DNA of 64,000 nt from Lycocorax pyrrhopterus obiensis (taxonomy: Eukaryota > Chordata > Aves > Passeriformes > Paradisaeidae). The first letter of the stretch is position 1; every line of letters starts with the position of its first letter. The position numbers and the translations under genes were made by a program. The DNA is taken from contig JACSVZ010000007.1 of assembly GCA_014706295.1 (NCBI GenBank), positions 36,873,133-36,937,132 of the forward strand, given 5' to 3'. A model generated the notes under the pieces. It did not search any database. It was given only the letters and a program-made list of their open reading frames with translations, and was not told where the DNA came from. Shown piece after piece: positions 60,288 to 64,000 of the stretch.

Positions 60288-61818
60288 AAAAACTTTTATC
60301 TTTTCAATAATTTTCCTTTTGAAGTCAACTTTAGGAGTCAGCCATCTCTTGCAGAAGTAGTTTAAATGTCAGCTTTTGCTGTAGACAGGTATGAAATGTT
60401 ACCAAACTCTGTAACAGGTAAGTATAATACTTAGATAACTTATTTATCGAAAACAAATCAGGTACATTTTGAAGATAATTGCTGTAGAGCATTGTCTTGC
60501 ATAAAGCTGTGATGCAGTTCTTTAATTCCATGTATATTTTTTCAGTAATTGTTTTAAATTGGTTCATTTACATTCTGATGGTTCATAGAAACCTAGGAAA
60601 GTTAAAATACTTGCAGTTTTACAGTTGTTGTGGCTAGTGCTTTAAAGGTCTGGAGAAAACACAGGCAAAATAATACAGCGCAAGAACAGAATCACATGGA
60701 ACTTGTGTCTCTGTTAAACAAAATCTTTGACATTTGCACATTTCTGCATTCTACTGTCATACATTAATTTTTAATTACAGAGCCAAAATAGTAAAAATCA
60801 GAAGTAAATCTTGAACATGCAATAATAACTAGTCTTTCAAAGCAAAATATAGGAGTTAATGTTGTTGAGTATGAAAGAACAGAAGTTTGTTGCTCATTAG
60901 AACATGTAAACCTGTCTTCCATTAAAGTCAGTATTTTCCTACGACCATGCACTAAAGCTCTTAGTTAAACTAAAGGCAGTCTACCATCAGTCTTGTCTGG
61001 GCCTGATACTTTTCTAGCTTTTATTCTAAACTCTTCCTGTTCAATCGTAGATGCATTCTGCGCACTGTTATAAAATATATGTTAGTGCTGCAGTAATTTG
61101 TATAAATGGCTGGGCCATTAAGCTGTAAAAGTTAAGTAGTGAAATTCCTACACAGCAACACTTTAATGTTACTAATGCTAAAACTATGAAATTAAAAGGA
61201 CACTTAGGTACGTTCTTTTTAAATGTATGCTGCTCTCTGTTTTGAAATTACTATTTCCCTCTGTCAGTTTTGACCACCTGTACTATATGTCCTGAACATC
61301 AGTTGTGCTGTAGATGTAATATAGATACATATGTATCTGTATCTATATGTATCCACATTCTTCAAAATACTGAAAAGTAATCATATACTTTTTTATTAAT
61401 ACAGCTTGGTTCGAATTGAAAATATAAGCAGGATTGCTTTATATTTTGATACCTTGGCAAGAAAGTACATCTACAGTAATTATAAATGGAGAGGTGCTTC
61501 TGAAAAAATAATAGAAAGTCTAAGGAAATTATTGCAAGTATTAAATCAGACATTTCTCACTACTTCTAATGGCTAGAACAATCTAATCTCATCAGTCTTG
61601 TCATTACAAATTTAAGAATATGAGAAATTAAGACAGGATTAGCAGTGTGTTTTGCTTATTGGCCAAAAGCATATTCAAGTCTCCTTTAAAATAAACATAT
61701 GATCTCTTGGAGAATGTAATTTGACTGTTTATATACTAAGCATTTTCTCAGTGTCTTCTTTTCTCCAATAGTATTCTGTGTTTCTGATCTTTGCATAATT
61801 TTTGACTCTCATTCTGCC

Positions 61819-61824
61819 AATAAA
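61819..61824 (+). terminator. Possible polyadenylation signal (AATAAA)
   Basis: AATAAA followed by TGCTTTGTATTCTTGG, a plausible GU/U-rich downstream element, about 1.7 kb after the stop codon. Confidence 0.45.
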
Positions 61825-62167
61825 TGCTTTGTATTCTTGGCCTTCAGAATGGTCTATTACCATTATAGGGAGTGGTTTGGCACGAATTTGTTTACATAAT
61901 AAGGGTTCATATTGTATGTTTGTATTTTTAAAATGTAATGAGTTTCCTGCAGATATAATATTATACTTTTAAAATGAGTGGGGTACTCAGTGCAGTATTT
62001 GTTTTTCTTTTCTAGTTAGAGATAAATGTGTTCTGTAATATTATTCTTCCATATGAGAAGTACAGAAATTACAAAAGTAGCAAGCAGAATGTGAGTAATT
62101 TTAAAGGACAATTCTTGGACTTTTGGCACCTGCAGTGGCAAGAGAAATTGTTCAGAACTTGGAACTA

Positions 62168-62173
62168 AATAAA
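62168..62173 (+). terminator. Possible polyadenylation signal (AATAAA)
   Basis: Canonical hexamer about 2.05 kb after the stop codon, followed by CTGCATTTTAAAACC. The downstream GU-rich element is weak, so it ranks below the 61,819 and 63,943 sites. Confidence 0.25.
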
Positions 62174-63942
62174 CTGCATTTTAAAACCTTCAATAGAGAA
62201 AGAAATAATAAAATCATGTGAATATAAGGCTTCAAAACATACCTGAGATTACAAAAATAGAGTTCACACCTTTTATTGCTCATTGCTTTTGAACTCAACA
62301 GTTGAAAGGTTTTTATATAAAGGCAGAACTAACCTATATGTCAGGTGTAAAAAATGTTAACTTTTAAAATGATCTGCTATACAATGCTATAACCAAACAC
62401 TGAATTTGCAAAATCATAGTGTGTAATATTGCTTGAAAGGGTTTTTCTTGCACAGAATTTGTTCCCATTTTCTAATACTGACATGTACCCATTCAGGACA
62501 AGTTGTCTTTCCTTTTCTGTTGGTTTGATCAGCTCTATCTAGACACTCCAGTATAATACTTGATATATTCAAGTTGTATTCCTGGAATATGGAAAGGAAT
62601 TTCCTCATTTTCAGCATTTATTTAAATAGACCAATCATAAATTAATTTGAACTGTTCATTAGAATTCCACTGAATAAGCTAACTTCCAAACACAGGATAG
62701 TCTCCCTTGTCTTGAAATTGTAAGAGCAATTTATGTAGCTATAAGGACCGTGGGGTTTTTTATAGCAGATCACTGAAGTGCAATATTATGGGGTAGTTTT
62801 CATTTTACGTAAACATAACCTGAGGCACACCTGGCAATTAGGGAGGTTGCTTACTTTCAGTATTTCTGTAACACAGGGAGAATAATTTATATGCATCAGT
62901 TGTGTATTGAATATATTCTTGTAGAAGCTGCATCTTTTATAAGATTTGTCAACATCACGAAAGAACTATTGCAGTTCTTTTTGTATTTGGCCAAAGAACT
63001 TCACCCCACAGTTTCTGCATCAAACCCTTAGCTTCCGTCTGGAATTAGCACATTGAATAAGCTATTTATTTTCTAGAGTGATAATTTCCTACTAAACAAT
63101 AATATGTTAGTATTAGTGGGTTTAGTATGGTCTCCTTAACAATGCACGTATAATAGAAAAAACACCCTGAAGTATTTTAGCTCTATGTTTGTAAAACCAA
63201 GGAATAAGAAATTTCTGTGACTTGCTTTTTTACCCATTCAGAGGATGCTTACTGAAAAGCTGTTAGCCTTTTTAACTGATTTAAGAGTGACATATAGTCC
63301 AAAGGAGAAAAAAATTGTTCATACTAAAAGTCTAAACCGTTATGTGCTGCAGCTTTGATTTTTTTTGTTAAGATATTAAGTCCTGGGATTTGAAAACAAG
63401 AGGATTTTGAGAGTGTTAGTTAATTATTCACACTCACATTATCCATATGCATTTTGAAAATAGTATCCAAAAAAATCTGATTTTAATTAAAGGAATTACA
63501 ACTTTGAAGCCTACAAAATAAATTTGAAAATTGTATCTTGAATCTGTATTATATGGTAAAACATGTTTAAGCTCAACCTTTACTGTTTCTTACCTAAGGG
63601 AATTTCTCGTTGGACAAAAGAAAAATTAACATGCAAAAACTTTTGAAGTGTCAAATCATATGTATACAGAGAATCGTTTTCAAAATATTAATGTTTATAA
63701 AAAAGCTACACTGTAACCCTCTGATTTTTTTGTATTACATAAACACTGTTCTTTTTGAAGTTATGGTATTCAGAATGTTATGCAAGAAAATGTAATTTTG
63801 TAAATATTTTTAGCTCTAACTTGAGCTGCAGGATCAGTGCCTGAACTGTTGCATCTTCAAGCAACATTTTACAGGGCAGGTGTAGCATCAGTGTTCAAAT
63901 AATCAGTAATTGTGGGAAATACCATGTATATGTTCAAAGTGC

Positions 63943-63948
63943 AATAAA
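63943..63948 (+). terminator. Possible distal polyadenylation signal (AATAAA)
   Basis: AATAAA about 3.8 kb after the stop, followed by GTGGTTTTATTTTGTTTA, a good GU/U-rich downstream element. If used, the 3' UTR fills nearly all the remaining window. Confidence 0.45.
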
Positions 63949-64000
63949 AGGTTAAATATATAGCTTCCGTGGTTTTATTTTGTTTATATAATGGGGTTTA

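Larger units (their letters stand above)
60116..63999 (+). other. G2E3 3' UTR and downstream DNA
   Basis: AT-rich, without a credible coding frame. Several possible polyadenylation signals occur, so the end of the 3' UTR cannot be fixed. No part of the expected downstream gene (SCFD1 in mammals) is visible. Confidence 0.6.

Noticed and set aside
61324..61337. GATACATATGTATC palindrome
   Set aside because: Short and embedded in a simple ATAC/TATC-rich stretch, so expected by chance there.

Overview
This window is nuclear DNA from a bird, probably a neoavian. The evidence is several CR1 LINE copies with the typical ATTCTGTGATTCTGT-like 3' end, long terminal repeats of avian endogenous-retrovirus type, an AT-rich background with large introns, and one vertebrate gene whose exons spell out G2E3. 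No bacterial-style operons, RNA genes or CRISPR arrays were seen.

Layout: positions 1-40,500 are intergenic and hold no gene I can support. They contain one minus-strand CR1 (about 2,877-3,100), a small LTR-like element (about 3,796-3,978), a GT/GA microsatellite (9,219-9,303), plus-strand CR1s at about 18,757-20,189, 23,640-24,004 and 29,585-30,220, and a minus-strand solo LTR (34,938-36,904) with a second, plus-strand LTR nested in it (35,527-36,376). An exon-like minus-strand open frame of unknown identity lies at 37,054-37,256. A further plus-strand LTR ends at 40,884, only a few hundred bases before a CpG island (41,276-41,940).

The CpG island is the promoter and noncoding first exon of G2E3 (G2/M-phase-specific E3 ubiquitin ligase, PHF7-like). 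Its coding sequence runs on the plus strand from 44,157 to 60,115 in 14 coding exons. All junctions are GT-AG and all phases agree, giving 700 residues. An in-frame 123-base cassette exon (54,559-54,681) would give 741. The protein has a C2HC/atypical PHD (extended PHD) module, a RING/PHD-like finger, a third PHD-like finger, a basic segment and a degenerate C-terminal HECT domain. The introns carry a CR1 (44,285-44,805), an antisense LTR (48,026-48,931), an ERV-derived repeat (50,150-50,432) and a minus-strand CR1 (58,290-58,690). The 3' UTR and downstream DNA (60,116-64,000) contain several possible polyadenylation signals.

From known human synteny (PRKD1 - G2E3 - SCFD1 on 14q12), the left 40 kb would be the PRKD1-G2E3 intergenic space, with SCFD1 expected beyond the right edge. 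This is inference, because neither neighbour is visible. I found no undescribed multi-gene system. The most interesting signals are in G2E3: the cassette exon with a CDK-type motif beside a UG-repeat, a 27-C polypyrimidine tract, and a leucine at the HECT catalytic-cysteine position.
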